This document shows, one piece after another, positions 11,093 to 22,120 of a stretch of 64,000 bases of DNA (position 1 is its first letter; the number at the start of each line of letters is the position of its first letter). This stretch comes from Chamaecyparis obtusa. Taxonomy: Eukaryota; Streptophyta; Pinopsida; Cupressales; Cupressaceae. The notes beneath the pieces are model-generated. The model made no database searches and had not been told where the DNA came from. It saw only the letters and a list, made by a program, of their open reading frames with translations. The position numbers and the translations under genes are program-made. The DNA lies in the NCBI GenBank assembly GCA_027943335.1, contig BSBK01001302.1, forward strand, positions 744,001 through 808,000. The letters are read 5' to 3'.

Positions 11093-11643
11093 AAAGGCCA
11101 ATCTTCAACAAATTCTAAAATATCATCAATATGAAGATAATAATTACCCATTCCAGCTGACTCAAATAAAATTTGAGCATGAGGATCATCAGACTTAACA
11201 ACATATTTAGTTTCCCTTTCGGGAAGCAGCTTCTGCATATTGCCTTTAACAAGTATTTGTGCTTCAAACATATCCATGTTAAGTTCACCACCCACATCCT
11301 TACAGAAATTCTAACCAAGAAACATACCATAGGAAGCAGGAACATCAGCGACTAAAACAGTCATCTTGATTTTCTTTTTAGGAAAAGATGCAAATGCAAA
11401 CTGAGCATCTTTGATTTTCCCCCGAAGAGGCACTTGTTTATTCTCCATGGAATAATAGTTTCCAAAAGTCTTAGTCAAGGTAAGACCTGAGGCCTTAGCT
11501 ACTTTAGCCGGCATAACATTATCAGATGCTCTGGAATCAATAACACAATTACTCAACTTAAAGCCATTGATAAGGAAGGAAATGTAGAAAGGTTCTATTT
11601 TTCCTAAAATAGATGAGGGGATGGTAACTAAGTTATTGGACAA
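11093..11643 (-). pseudogene. Gypsy element E: aspartic protease (pol, part 1)
   Basis: A minus-strand retroviral-type aspartic protease that would mature the polyprotein. Motifs: NLVTIPSSILGKIEPFYISF, then CVIDSRASDNVMP at about 11,520. The usual D-S-G triad reads D-S-R, a Gly-to-Arg change that should inactivate it. Next come VLVADVPASYGMFLG, a TAG stop, NFCKDVGGEL, and a linker ending EDWPLD where Cop1 begins. The frame resumes beyond Cop1 at 4,160, leading within about 80 residues to the archaeal-type RNase H. It is in line with the gag frame, separated by one TAG near 11,664. Confidence 0.82.
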
Positions 11644-11664
11644 ATTTTTAGGTTCTGGGGCAAC

Positions 11665-13056
11665 CTAGGTTTGAGTTGGTTGTGATTCTTTGACAAACTT
11701 ATTCAATCTTTCCAATTGATCTGGATAAGTTTGTAAATATTCAACCTCAGACATTTGAATCTTTGTCTTCTTAGCATGATCTATAATATCAAATGCTTGA
11801 AAAGAACTGGCTAAAGAAGATGAAAAAGCTTCAACTTGAGATTTTGGATTAGACATACTGGGTTTTTGTATACTAGAAGAAATACCAGAAGCATGAGTTG
11901 TACTTACTTGGTCTTTTACTGCATCTTTAGGCAAAGTAGGCAGTGACATTCCTCTTTTGGCAAGCGTGATAGGTGTTTGTATATTAATATTTGCTTTAGT
12001 AGCTTCATCTTTTTGTCTAGCTAGCTGTGTTTGGGAATGTGTCATAACTGCGTAAGCATGACCAAAGCTCTCTTCAGGATCCTGATCTTCATAATAGACA
12101 TACTCAATGTTAGAGTCGCCAGTTGCTCCATCACTTTCATTGTATAGGGCAGTGCTATCCTCCATTTGATAATCATCCGGTAAAGCACCAGATTGATCAT
12201 GTTAAAAGTATCTTGTAGCTTGATTAACAGGAGGAGCTTCAAGCGCAAGCCTCTCTAGAGGAGGAGGAAGCTTAGCTTGATTCTTTGCTGCATAACTGTT
12301 AGCAACATTGGAAAATGTTCTTCAAGGAATATCCTTGTATGGAGCATTGAAGGAATTTTGAGAAATTTTCTTTTTCAGAGAAAGCAACTCATTTGCTAAT
12401 TTTTGTACCATTGGATCCCTACTTCCTGAAGAAGAAGAATCATTGGAATTTCCCTTGGAATGATCTCTTTGTATCTTACTAGCCATGATAAGATCATCTT
12501 CGATTTTGGTTGCTGGAACTTGAGCATTTGCTATAGTGGTAGGAGCAACCCTCCTTAGTAAGAAACTAACTTCTGGAAGTTGAGTATTAATGAAGAAACA
12601 TTTGAGGTTCTTAGCTGTAGGTTGAGATGGAGCTAGAATATGATTAGCCAACTTATTGAATTTTGTAATGAATTCTCGCATTCCCTCTTGAGCATCTTTC
12701 TTCATTTGAGTGAGCTGAGCAAGCATCGCATGCTCATCTTCTGTAGGCTTGAAATTCTCTTCAAATTTGGTCTTTAGAGAATCCCAATATGTGATTGATC
12801 CTGTAGCCAAATTATAAAACCAATATGCAACAATCCCTTGCAAGGTTTCAATGAAAATCCTTACAGAGACATCTTGATACTCCACACCAAGCACTCCACA
12901 TGCAATGTAAAATGCTTATATATGCTCATCAGGATGTTGTTTTCCATCACCATAGAATTTTGGAAAATTCTTTCATGATCCTTGTGGCAATGGATGTATC
13001 GATGTAGTAAGATTCAAAGGACCAAAAGCCATTCCCCATGGACCCATAGCAGCCAT
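11665..13056 (-). pseudogene. Gypsy element E: gag
   Basis: The minus-strand gag begins at an ATG at 13,056 (MAAMGPWGMAFGPLN), after the primer site. Conserved capsid words: PKFYGDGKQHPDEHI (about 12,945), ACGVLGVEYQDVSVRIF, IVAYWFYNLATGSITYW and EDEHAMLAQLTQMKKDAQEG. This is the usual plant gypsy gag core with the WF-W signature. The C-terminal half is Ser/Thr/Gln-rich and lacks an obvious zinc knuckle. Stops occur near 12,992, 12,917, 12,320 and 12,200. Gag packages the RNA into particles. Length (about 460 codons) is normal. Confidence 0.82.
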
Positions 13057-13354
13057 CTCTGGAAAAGAAAAGAAAACTAGTGGTTTTTGGAAGAACAATG
13101 AAATCTCACTTGGAACATGACTCCTTTTTCTTGAAGGTGGATAACTAGTAGTTCGTTCAAGAGTAGTTTTCTTGATAAGGAAATCAAGCTTAACTTTTTG
13201 AGACCAACTTAAAGCAATACCTTTGAAATCTTCTCCTTTGGAATGACATTTGTATACACAATAGCCCTCTAGTGTGGAAAACCATGTTTAGAATAATGGG
13301 AAGAATAAAAAAAACTTCAAATGAAAGCATGAGGCTTCTGAATGCATTCGATAT

Positions 13355-13379
13355 CCCTAGTAGAGTTGCCAAAAACTAT
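13355..13379 (-). other. Primer binding site of element E (gypsy type)
   Basis: On the minus strand the bases after the LTR read TTTTTGGCAACTCTACTAGG. This resembles the TTTGGCGACTCTGCTGGGGA motif that follows the 5' LTR in many plant gypsy elements. The matching tRNA is not identified here. Confidence 0.6.
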
Positions 13380-14390
13380 TGGCTAAAATTTTTGTAAGTC
13401 GCTAAGACTACACCTTACAAAATTGTAACTTTAGACAATGGTATAATGAGATAAATCTCTCCTCTCAGCAATAGGGGAGGCTCCCTTCTTACCATAGGTG
13501 GCTTCAGCAGGATTTCAATTGGAATGAAATAAGGATGATACTTTTAATCCTTCCCTCTTTTTTCAAGAAAAGATCTGTAGATAAACACAACTTATAAACT
13601 CTACAAAGATTACCTACTGCTACGATAATACCAGTGACTTAGCAATTGACGTAAGAACAACTCCTAAGGAAGCAGTTACTAATACATTTGGTGAATTAAG
13701 AAAAAGGGCCCAAAGTCTCTTGCGATTAATCCTATTTTGAAACAGCCAGAATCAATAGTGAGACTCAAAGTCTCTCACTAATGATTCTGAAATTTAAAGA
13801 AAAATACTCAAACTTGAAGCTCAAAGTCTTCAACTCTCAATATTCACAGCCACTACTATAGCAATTCTCCTTCTGCAGCTCAAAGTCTCTCAAAAGATGA
13901 ATTGAAACCTCCAATGATGTATGCAAGTTTAGCTTTAGAAATGAACTTAAGAAAGATCAAACAATGCAACGTAAGAAAACACCATTCAATCTCAAGATCT
14001 ACAACACAAAGTCTGAAAAATTTTGTCACTTTTATTCACTTTTGATAACTCATACAATGAAACACAAAGTTTTCATCACCCAAGTTCTCAAGTATAGCCT
14101 TGCTTGCTTCAACAAAAGATAAAAAAATTTACAAAGAACTCTCTTCTTTATATAGGAAAGTAGAAGAGAGAAAAGTGGAGAATAAAAGGGAAACTCTTAA
14201 CCACTTTGACTTATTCAAATATCTATTAACTATCTTTGACTTATTCAAAGTTGCATGCCTAATGCACGTGCAACTTGATTGCATGAAGTGATTATATAGG
14301 TACATTTTATCCTATATTTACAAAAAGTTTCACTTTATGCAATCTATCATATCTATTCAACTTAAAACAAAAAGTACTAAAAATAATCAT
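13380..14390 (-). repeat. Putative 5' LTR of gypsy element E
   Basis: About 1 kb between E's primer site and the end of gene F. On the minus strand it holds a good promoter: TATATAAAG at about 14,146-14,154, preceded by CACTTTTCTCTCTTC. The left edge (TGGCTAAAATTTTTG at 13,380) gives a CA end on the minus strand. The right edge is not resolved, and no second copy exists in the window for comparison. The downstream (R/U5) part contains six CAAAGTCT-type motifs at about 57 bp spacing. Alternatively this is non-coding DNA between gene F and gag of one larger element. Confidence 0.55.
13711..14072 (-). repeat. Six CAAAGTCT motifs at about 57 bp intervals
   Basis: CAAAGTCT or a near match begins at 13,711, 13,766, 13,822, 13,881, 14,007 and 14,065. 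The spacings are 55, 56, 59, 126 (about 2 x 63) and 58. The surrounding sequence is only weakly conserved. It looks like a decayed tandem repeat of about 57 bp, in the transcribed part of the LTR if the TATA call is right. Confidence 0.6.
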
Positions 14391-14399
14391 GACTTTGCA

Positions 14400-17300
14400 A
14401 AAGTATCTACAAAGTCTGAAAACTTTTGCAAGGTATCACGAACAAGTGATTCATTCGAAGCTCCTGTATTTTGTGTAATAATTGTCACCCTCTGTATCAA
14501 GCTTATACTTTTAGCAGTATCTTCTTTATACTCAATTAGCTAACTTTGCAACTAATCCAAAGAAGCTTTATAGTTGATTAGCATATCAATCACACCATAG
14601 TCAAAATTATCCACCCCCAATTGCAAGCGAATAACCTCTGTAAACATTGCCAAAACAACTTCATCTTTAGTGAGCTCTCCTCCGTCCATGACTAATCGAC
14701 ATTTCATTTTCTGAAAATCATCATTAATTGTATCCTTCATATCCTTTCAGATGTTCAATGGCCCCTTGACTTTCCACTTTGAACCCTTGCAACACTTGTT
14801 CCTTATTGACCATCAAATGTAGAAAATCACAATACATCCTAACTAAAGAAATGATCCTAGAGGCACATAGATCATCCAGACCAACTTTAGTCATGCTCTT
14901 CCAAACATCAAGATCAACATCCAAGATCCTGAGTTGTCAATCAAGGGATGTAAAGAGCTCATTCATCTTGGAGAAGACTGCCCTTCCTCGTCTACAAACA
15001 TTCATTGTATTCTGGATCACTTGCAAACCTTGTGATTCCAAATGGCTACCCCATTCATCCATGGCTTTAGCCTTTTGATGAAACTTATAACAATCAGAAT
15101 GTGAAACCAAAATGGGAGAAACATTTTGTGAATTATTCATCATGTTGATGACCTCAAGAAGATGTGCATTTTCCTCCTTCAATTTATTCTTTTTCTCCCA
15201 TAGCTGGTCATTCCTTTGTGAGAGTTGTGTGACAGTGTCTTGAGCATCCTGCTGGCAACTCCAAGGTGTCTACTTACCTAGTTCCACCCTAGTGATTCTA
15301 AAATCGGAGGGCTGCCCATCTTCTGTGATTCTATCAACCAAAGGTTCAGCAATCTCAAAATATTTAGTATTGTCCTCCACCACGATCATTGAGACCATCT
15401 TTTCCCTTTTGTTCTTTGGATCTCTAGGCTCAAAAGCTTGCTTGAAATCAAAGCCCTCCAATGGAATCTCTTCTTTCTTTCTTTTCTGTGTCATGGCAGT
15501 GAGCCAAAGAGGTAAAGAGAAAGAAGAAGAAGTTTCTTCTATGGATGTAATAGCCAAGGTAGTAACCAGTTCTGTCTATACAACTGTAGCAACAAGAGGA
15601 GGAGCCTCTGTCAGGATTTCCATAGGGGTAGGACTATCATGTGTAACCTTAGATATGAACTGCTCTACCTGCACTAAAGTGGTGTCCAATACTATCACAT
15701 AGGAGATGACCATAGTAGGAATAGTCATAGAGTATGTGTCAAACACACTCTCAAAACTGTGATAAGAATCCTCCTATATGACAATAGGGGCAATTGATGA
15801 GATAGGAAATGCAGGTGTTGCCAAGATTGAATCTATAGGAGGTCCTTGCTCCATAGTAAATTCATCTATAGTTGTACCTGAAGGTAAGTCAGGAGACTCA
15901 TCTGATGCTGGTGCTAATTCAGGAATCATGGTGGAGGATGAATTATCTACAGGAGGGGATATGTCTAGTGAGGATACCTTAGGTGAGCAAGGCATGTCAT
16001 CATCACTAGATGCAATTTGAACCTTTTCAGGTTCTATGCTTCTGACCTCAAGAACTCTTCCAGTATCCTTGCCTCCCTTAATGGTAAGCTTAGGAAGAGT
16101 GGATGTGACAGGAATGACAGGATCAGTTGCTGAAGAAGATGCGCCATCCTTGGTTCTTCCTTTGATTTCTGATTTCCTACCAACTAGACCACCATGATCA
16201 AAATCTTTGCCCGCTCTTACCTTGATACTTTTTAGCCCCCTTCTTTTTAACCAGATGTTGGTATTTGCAAGTATGGACTGGAAACAATCCCAAACAGAGA
16301 CACTCTCTTTTCCTAACTAGGAAGTAGACAAAATAGTCAAATCTTCAACATGATTACGGGTATAATCACAATCAAGAATGTTATCATCTTCAACCCCTAG
16401 AGGAATATCTACAAGATTGAAGTCAATGATCTACTAAATGGATAAGCAATGATAATCCATTCTCCTTATGTCTATGTTAGTGCGGAGGTCAATCCATATG
16501 TCCTCCAATTTGTACACATGTACAAATTGCCTTCTCATCTTGTCATTGAGCCCTCACCAGTCAAAGTGACTCATAGCCATGAACTTCTTCAAGGTGATCC
16601 TTTGAAGCTCAAACTCCATGTTTTTGGCCTTTGGGAATGTATCTATAGAGTATCCCCTAATCTTCAATGGATTTCATGAAGAAATCCCCACACCTGGTCT
16701 ATGTAGTGCATTTTGGTGCATCTAATCAAATAGCCATGAGTTGCCTAGCCAACTCCATGAGTATGATTTTTTCCATAGGATACCTCATAAGTGTGTGTGG
16801 CTCACCCTTGAAATAGTCCACCTACATGTAAGTGAAACTAGGGAACTGAAGAAACAAGCAGCCATATTCATTTACCTTAACCCATGCTTCATCTGATAAA
16901 CACATATTTAGAAGACTTTTATTGAACAAGCACATGAAATGCCCATAAAAAGCATCCTATACTCTATGGTAGTGAGAACGACTAGCCTTCAACATGAGCT
17001 AAGGAAAATACTCCCACACAGGAACTAATGACCTATCCCCTTTAGTAGACAATCCAGAGAAAGAACCAAAAGAAGTAGCGATATAAACAAGATATGAATT
17101 CATGTAAAAAGTGCAAGTGTCAACAACTTGGGAAAGCTGTTCACACAACATATCACTAATCATCTCTCCCCAGAATATCCTTTTCTTTGATCGGACAATA
17201 AGAGAGATGTACTTTTACATCCAAGGCTCAAAGGTGTTTGATGTCTTTAACCTTGCTAAGCGGCTGAATAAGGTAATGAGGTCACTAATTTCCTCCTTGA

Positions 17301-17874
17301 TTTTAGTGCATTGAATTCCCTTGGGCCATTTTGCAATATTTGGCCTTTTATTAAGCAGCCGGTTTTCATTAATGAACTTCATGCATGAAGAAGTGTCTTC
17401 ATTCCATCTATCAAGAGCCTTCTGCTTGGTGATACTGATAGTAACAAGACTTAATGGTACTTGGAAGATTATGTGCACTGTCTCTAGATCAAGACTAATG
17501 ATATTCTTACCATCTTGGTCCTTGATGGTTCTAGATGTGGGATCAAAGTTCCTCGCACATGCAAATATGAACTCTGGCTCCAGGGCAACCAATGGAAATG
17601 TGGAGACAAGATGAATGCTGCTCTGCTTGATTGAAAGTATGTCCTCTGTAACCGCAACATCTACACTTTGAAGAAAGTCTTCAAAGTTCATATGAAAAAC
17701 ATATGTATCTTTAACCTCATCACAATATGAAATCATATGTGAAGGTGGGATAGAATTGTGATATGAGTCATATTGATACTTCATCTTTTTCTTCTCCTTT
17801 TCCTTTGCAAGTGTGCTTCCTTCAGACATATCAACTTTATGTGATTGAGAAGCTATGACATAAAAATACCACAA
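14400..17874 (-). pseudogene. Gene F: large unassigned minus-strand gene, broken
   Basis: I do not recognise this protein. The reading begins at or near 17,829-17,874 (MSEGSTLAKEK within a longer open frame) and can be followed for about 1,150 codons to about 14,400, through many TAG stops and at least two frameshifts (one near 14,740). The N-terminal 600 residues look globular, with EFIFACARNFDPTS, SLDLETVHIIFQVP, SDEAWVKVNEYG and FPSFTYM. The middle (about 16,020-15,750) is Ser/Pro/Thr/Asp-rich. Near 15,200 there is a coiled-coil-like stretch (RNDQLWEKKNKLKEENAHLL). No RT, integrase, protease or zinc knuckle is visible. It lies head-to-tail upstream of E's putative LTR, so it may be the extra gene of a retroelement rather than a host gene. 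Confidence 0.5.
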
Positions 17875-18713
17875 AATGAGAACATCTTCTTGAGAGGGAT
17901 TTAGAAGAGAATGACAAAAGGTGTATGAAGATGACTGATTTTTGGGAAAATGAATGGTTTTCAGCTCAAAGAGAACTCAAGAACGAGTTTCTCATGGACA
18001 ATTACATATGGGAATAGCAAGAGATATGTAGTGAATGGATAATGGATGAATGGAGGGATGTTATTTTATAATAAAGTGTTGAATTGACCCACCATTATGA
18101 GTTTGACATCACATGGCAATGGTAGGGACAACAGCTTTATGCAAGTGGTTTTGGAAAATAACATGTGTAAACTTGCATTTGGTTTGTTTCCTTCCTAGAA
18201 CAGAGTTTTTAATCCTGACTGCATATGCAAGAAAGATGAAGCTCTTGCATATGCATCTTGAGAATAGAAGACAAAAGTAGAAGAGACATAGATCCAATCA
18301 TATGTAAATTAAAAATGAAAGCTTTACATGTAATTTAAACAACTTTGGAAGAACAACAAGAAAAAGAGTAAGGAAGAGATTACCTCAATCTTCAAGATGA
18401 AAATCTCTCAAAAAACTTGAGCAAAATCTGAAATAAATCCAATTGATTTATGGATTTAGAAAAGATTGGATAGAAAGAGTATAAATAGATCACATTCCTA
18501 GTCTCTCTCCCTTAAACTTGGATAGTCAATAAGCATACACATCCAAGTGGGGAAGAATGAGAAGAAAAATGCCAAGAAATAGCAATCAGTTGACTATTTC
18601 TCTTGCATATGCAATGAAGAGGAAAAAATGGCATCTAGGGCACAAAATCAACCAAAAATGATGAAATAAATTCATAAATTGAAGTGAGGCTCAAAGTCTC
18701 TCACTAATGATTT
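17875..18713 (-). promoter_or_regulatory. Region upstream of gene F, promoter-like
   Basis: 840 bp without a gene. A TATA-like box at about 18,481-18,491 (TATAAATAG on the plus strand, TATTTATA on the minus) could serve either strand. On the minus side a CT-rich block precedes it and about 600 bp of leader separates it from gene F. The last 30 bp (18,684-18,713, GGCTCAAAGTCTCTCACTAA) match the repeat motif in E's putative LTR. This suggests the region belongs to a related LTR that is cut off where element A begins. Confidence 0.4.
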
Positions 18714-19879
18714 TATAAGTTCATTAACCTCCTATATCGACACATCGAACAAAATTGACATTGAAGTCCTAACCTAAGACACATCGACATATCATCGAAT
18801 CCTAATTGATTATCTCAAATTCTGCATAGGGGAATATTCCTAGTAATATTCCTATTTATCATAATTATCTTTAATTTAATGATTATTTGGCAATAAATCC
18901 TATTTATCCTAAAGTTTGATTAATTGAATATTATCAATATTTAATTAATTAGATTTAATACTGCCACTTAATTATTTAACTGAATTTAATTATATTTATT
19001 CCTAAATTGTATTGTTTAATTTTGACAATAAATCCAAAATCCTATCATTAATTGATTAAATTCTTATTTAATTAATTAAAGCAAGTTGTCAATTTTTAAT
19101 AATATTATTTTTGAATAAAAGTTTGAAAAATAATTGATTAACCCATAAATCAATTGTTTTATTTTTCAAAATTAGTTAAGTTGGAAATAAATCACTCTAT
19201 TATTAAATTAATTCATAAATAAAACATGCACAATCACAAAAGTAGACAACTATCAATTATCAATTAAATCTAAACTCTATTTTGAGTTGAACTCTGCTTT
19301 TGCATGTTTTTGTGAGTTAAATATCCTTTATTTAAAAATAACTCAAAAATCAACCTGAGTTATTTGAGTGATTTATGGCTTTCTTCCATGCATCCTCAAA
19401 GCCCTAGATTTCTATAAATTAAGGCTTCAGCTCATCCCAAATCATCTCATAATTTTACAAACTTATGCTGGTGAATTGCTATCTGGAGAATCAAAGCTTC
19501 TTTTGGAATCAACCACGTTTTGTGAGATCACTTTTATTTTCATATCATTTCTTAGCTTAGTTTGCATATCAATTTTCCATATCATTATTAGCATAGATTC
19601 ATATCAAGTTTTCATTATCTTATTAGCACAGAAAATCCAAAAAAATAGATTAATTGCATACATTCCATATCTAGATCTTGCATTCAAATCTTTTGTTTAG
19701 GTGTCGTCAAGGTCACTAATCTCGGTATAATCTGAGAATACATACTCACATCTACTAGAAGGCAGTAAATTGCCTGGTTAGTTTAGTTTTTCATTTATTG
19801 CACGATTTCAATTTTAAGCTAACCTCTAATGTTTTACTGAAGTGTTGTGTCTACAGATCAGGTACAAAATTCACACACA
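18714..19879 (+). repeat. 5' LTR of gypsy element A, first 21 bp missing
   Basis: It aligns from TATAAGTTCATTAACC with 35,149 onward in the 3' LTR. The terminal TGTAATACCCC part present at 35,128-35,148 is absent. It is very AT-rich, with AATTAATTAA runs. A TATA-like TCTATAAATTAAGG lies at about 19,409. Relative to the 3' LTR it carries an extra TAGTAATATTCC (about 18,840) and about 24 bp more near 19,550. The end TTCACACACA at 19,879 precedes the primer site. Confidence 0.93.
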
Positions 19880-19881
19880 TA

Positions 19882-19904
19882 TTTCTGACGCCCACCGTGG
19901 GGCC
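19882..19904 (+). other. Primer binding site of element A
   Basis: TGACGCCCACCGTGGGGC lies two to six bases after the LTR. The core GCCCACCG is shared with the sites of elements B (40,939) and H (2,325). I cannot name the tRNA. Confidence 0.7.
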
Positions 19905-22120
19905 CTGAAACGGGTTTTTTCTTCACATTTTATCAATTTCTATCATTTTCTTATCTTTTTCTGTCCCCAGCTATGATTTTTATTTTTTGTCTATATAATT
20001 TTCGTACGAGTTTTGTCAGAAACTCATTCCAGGAAATACCCACTATCGTATGATAATTTATTTGATTGAGGATCATACAAGCAGAAACACACTGTTGTCT
20101 GGAAGCTCGATTGTCGTATGATCCGATACCCATTGTTGTACAAGTTTCTGGACTGTCATCTGGAAGGTAACCCACTGTCGTACGAGTTTTAGTGCCAAAG
20201 TTCAATTGTCATTTCACTTTTTCAGATAGTTTGTCAGATTTGGTTTTTAGATTGCGACTAATAGCTAACCCTAACGATTGAAATTCTCTATTTTTGATCA
20301 ATTTTCACTGGTTTTTTATTGGAAAAAGTGAAAGAATTGCTAAAAATAGGTAAGAATCTACAAAGCACATTGTGAGGAATTTAGATAACCTTCTCAGCTG
20401 ATAACATTTTGATTTGGATTAAAATGAACATCTTGCGTGTCTAGCTTGAGTGCTTTTCTTTTCTATATCACACATTTCATTTGGGCTCTAAAAATAGACA
20501 TAGATTTGCTTTCAGCATCTTTGTTACACATAGTAAATAGGCCCTATGAACACTATTTGTGGCTCTTGAGAGAGTGAGTTTCCAATGAAACTCTTCTCAA
20601 TGAAGGAACCTTTGTAGGTAGGGAGGATACTAAGGGAGTCTCACATTCCACTAGATCCGTGTGTTTTCAACTTTTGATCAAGGTATTCTCTCTCTAGAGA
20701 GGTTGATAGGTCATAAGGGGTTGATTTTATAGATCTTTGTGAGATAATCTTGGTCTTAGCATGTCGGATTAATCTGTTTGTTTTGTTTGGGTTAAAAGTG
20801 AAAAGGCTAGGGGATTATGCTCTACTTCCTTTTTGGATAGTACCAGAAACCCAAATCCTTGAATCTGGAACTAGTCTCCATGTGGTATATCTTGTGAGTC
20901 ACCTTTAGAGAGGGTTAACCATAGTGGACATTCCCTTAATTAGGTCAACCACGTTGACGGAACCTCAAGCGGTAATAGCCATTTTTGTCATGGTATAGTG
21001 ACAACTGCTATATAAATGTCCTGTTGGAAGAAATCTCCATAGGTGTGGTCTCTTGTTGGGTTTTCAAATCTCCCTAGCAGATCTTGAAGATTATGTTCTC
21101 AGACTGTGTCAAACCCCGGTGCACCTGGATTGGAGTTTTCCCTCTTGGATCATAAAAGTTACAGAGTCAAACCATTACTAAAAACCCTAGTGAGGCCAAA
21201 TTTTCATTTTCTAGGAATATGTGCATTATTGCAAATTTTTTTGGAACATACACAATTAGCACTTCTAAGGATTAGCACAAATAAGTCACTTGATTGTTCA
21301 TGCGCAAGGTTGCTTTTTCCCTTGTTCATTATTTTTAGACATGCTTGAAATCACTTGCTTGCTATTTTGTGTGCTTGCTTATCTATCTAGTTACTGAAAA
21401 TGAACAAATCTGTTACAATCCTCAAATCTAGACATTGAAATTTGCAAACAATCTGAAACTAAAATTTGCAAAAATTGAAGTAAAACACCTTTCTAGAGTC
21501 AACAATCATTTTGTAAAGTCAAAAAGTCGTACGACTTTTGGATATTTTCGTATGGTATCAGGTATATTGTCGTACAAGTTTTGCTACCAGTCATTTTCAA
21601 AAATCAATTTCCCTATTGTCAACTATCGTATGAGCTTGTCAATTGTCATTTCATGCTATACCCACTGTTGTATGAGCTTGCAGAGAGTCATTTGAGAATT
21701 TTTGAAAAGTTGTCAGAATTGCTAAATATCTAGATTTTCCAACCTACTTCCAGAGTCTGTCAAACAAATCACTGTGTCAAGAATAGAACAACAAATACTG
21801 AGAATCCAATCATTTTCCTAAAGTGGCCTTTTGAATCCGATTTAGCCTTTCGTTTAATCGATTTGAGTCTTTATCATCTTATCTCAAAACCTTGTCATAA
21901 CTATCAATCTTCAATTAATCATCAAAATGACTAAGTGTTGTGAACTTGTGTCCGCTATCTTTTGGGAATCTACCCATACATCTAGGGCATAGTATCCCTC
22001 ATCTACGTCTAATCTATGCTTCAATCAATTAAACCTTGACAAGGTTGTGTCATCTGATCAACTTGATTCAATTCATTCTTCAATTGTCTTCATCATATTC
22101 TTTCGATTCACCCAAGGTTA
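19905..22120 (+). other. Leader of element A, non-coding
   Basis: 2.2 kb with no convincing coding frame. The part 20,400-21,400 is homologous to 42,880-43,900 in B's leader (shared words such as TGCAAGGTTGCTTT and AACAAACATAGATTTGC variants). The outer parts carry TCGTACGA-type motifs (20,003-20,185 and 21,527-21,675). A long leader is usual for Tat-like elements. Confidence 0.7.
20003..21675. repeat. Leader clusters of TCGTACGA-type motifs (element A)
   Basis: Ten copies of a degenerate palindrome TCGTAYGAG, often followed by TTTT and preceded by CCCACTG. The first group is at 20,002, 20,046, 20,114, 20,136 and 20,178. The second group is at 21,527, 21,548, 21,570, 21,626 and 21,668. They flank the leader's B-homologous core. 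The same motif recurs at 33,638-33,905, upstream of the antisense gene. Confidence 0.75.

Noticed and set aside
15774..16020. Plus-strand frame rich in Gly/Ser/Asp opposite gene F
   Set aside because: Shadow of F's Ser/Pro/Thr-rich middle part; the minus frame is continuous with coding sequence on both sides.
14400..17874. Gene F as a second plant mobile domain gene
   Set aside because: SLDLETVHIIFQVP vaguely recalls the PMD segment before the core, but the TFHL/GE, WGQ.LLAH and WPWE motifs are missing.
19951..20205. 84-codon minus-strand frame at the start of A's leader
   Set aside because: It overlaps the primer site and the TCGTACGA cluster; the repeated motif creates repeated residues by chance. 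No homology signal.
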